A DNA stretch of 64,000 bases from Pantoea sp. RIT-PI-b. GTDB taxonomy: Bacteria > Pseudomonadota > Gammaproteobacteria > Enterobacterales > Enterobacteriaceae. The notes under the pieces are model-generated. The model saw only the letters and a list, made by a program, of their open reading frames with translations, ran no database searches and was not told where the DNA came from. The DNA lies in contig NZ_LGIS01000026.1 of assembly GCF_001187905.1 (NCBI RefSeq), positions 236,458 to 300,457 of the forward strand, read 5' to 3'. A program made the translations under genes and the position numbers. Of this stretch, positions 63,872 through 64,000 are shown piece after piece. Numbering within the stretch: the stretch's first letter is position 1; each line of letters begins with the position of its first letter.

Positions 63872-63897
63872 GTGCTGAGGGATCCCCAGGAATATTG

Positions 63898-64000
63898 TTA
63901 ATACACATACACGATATTCCTGTAATTCCCGGCCAGCCCGGCCCGCGCCTCTTCAATATCCAGTTCTCTCACGCTGTCCGGTTCCTGCCTTATCGCGTTC
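63898..64000 (-). CDS. C-terminal end of a gene cut by the window
   Basis: The minus-strand frame from the window edge reads ...RQEPDSVRELDIEEARAG, LAGNYRNIVYVY and then stops (TAA, 63900-63898). It looks like coding sequence, but only 33 residues are visible and I cannot name the family. Confidence 0.4.
   Translation of the reverse strand, partial: NAIRQEPDSVRELDIEEARAGLAGNYRNIVYVY

Overview
The window reads as chromosome of an Enterobacterales bacterium of the Erwiniaceae type, most likely Pantoea or a close relative. Gene order follows the E. coli yeeO-mtfA / dcm-vsr-yedIJ / dsrA-yodD-dsrB-rcsA / fli / dcyD-tcy neighbourhood. RcsA, a tailspike-like polysaccharide depolymerase homologue, tandem acyltransferases and dispersed short palindromes also fit plant-associated Erwiniaceae. 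This is inference from protein recognition by eye; no search was run.

Layout. 1-2.9 kb: end of a branched-chain amino-acid ABC operon (livG partial, livF) and a YeeO-type MATE exporter. 3.3-5.2 kb: an AT-rich insert beside tRNA-Asn with a two-gene type II Thoeris-like defence module (TM-macro effector thsA, TIR-like thsB). 5.4-19.9 kb: mtfA, an ASCH-like gene, yedJ, a small RHH regulator, a divergent chemoreceptor, dcm and vsr (on opposite strands, with a beta-helix tailspike-like gene between them), yedI, yodC, a probable glucosylglycerate pathway (gpgS-yedP), the DsrA small RNA, yodD, a Pmp3 protein and dsrB. 20-22.6 kb: an NWETF-tailed chemoreceptor and rcsA.

23.2-34.5 kb: flagellar export, motor and hook-base genes fliRQPONMLKJIHGF (minus strand) and fliE (plus). 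34.8-45.2 kb is an accessory stretch inside the flagellar locus: an unknown exported protein, ynfC, a BLUF-EAL photoreceptor with intact catalytic residues, a CI/LexA-like repressor lacking the self-cleavage signature that faces a three-gene membrane/coiled-coil operon, a dinI-like and an iraP-like gene sharing one LexA box, a DUF6388-like gene, a structured GC-rich non-coding block, a chemoreceptor plus solute-binding-protein operon with a sigma-28 promoter, and yedD. 45.3-49.1 kb: fliTSD (minus) and fliC (plus), both with clear sigma-28 promoters.

49.2-56 kb: a lipoprotein carrying a free-standing TolA domain III, the complete hexose-phosphate uptake system uhpABCT, and a protein with a decayed HNH domain. 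56-60.8 kb: fliA-fliZ, then dcyD and the cystine ABC transporter tcyJ-tcyL-tcyN. 61-63.8 kb: two paralogous membrane acyltransferases separated by an ERIC element. A gene cut by the window end follows on the minus strand. A 24-bp palindromic repeat recurs at eight sites (ten copies), almost always just after or between genes.

Themes: motility and chemotaxis (fli genes, three chemoreceptors, fliA/fliZ), envelope and exopolysaccharide stress control (rcsA, dsrA, iraP-like), osmotic protection, DNA methylation and repair (dcm/vsr), and phage defence (Thoeris-like).
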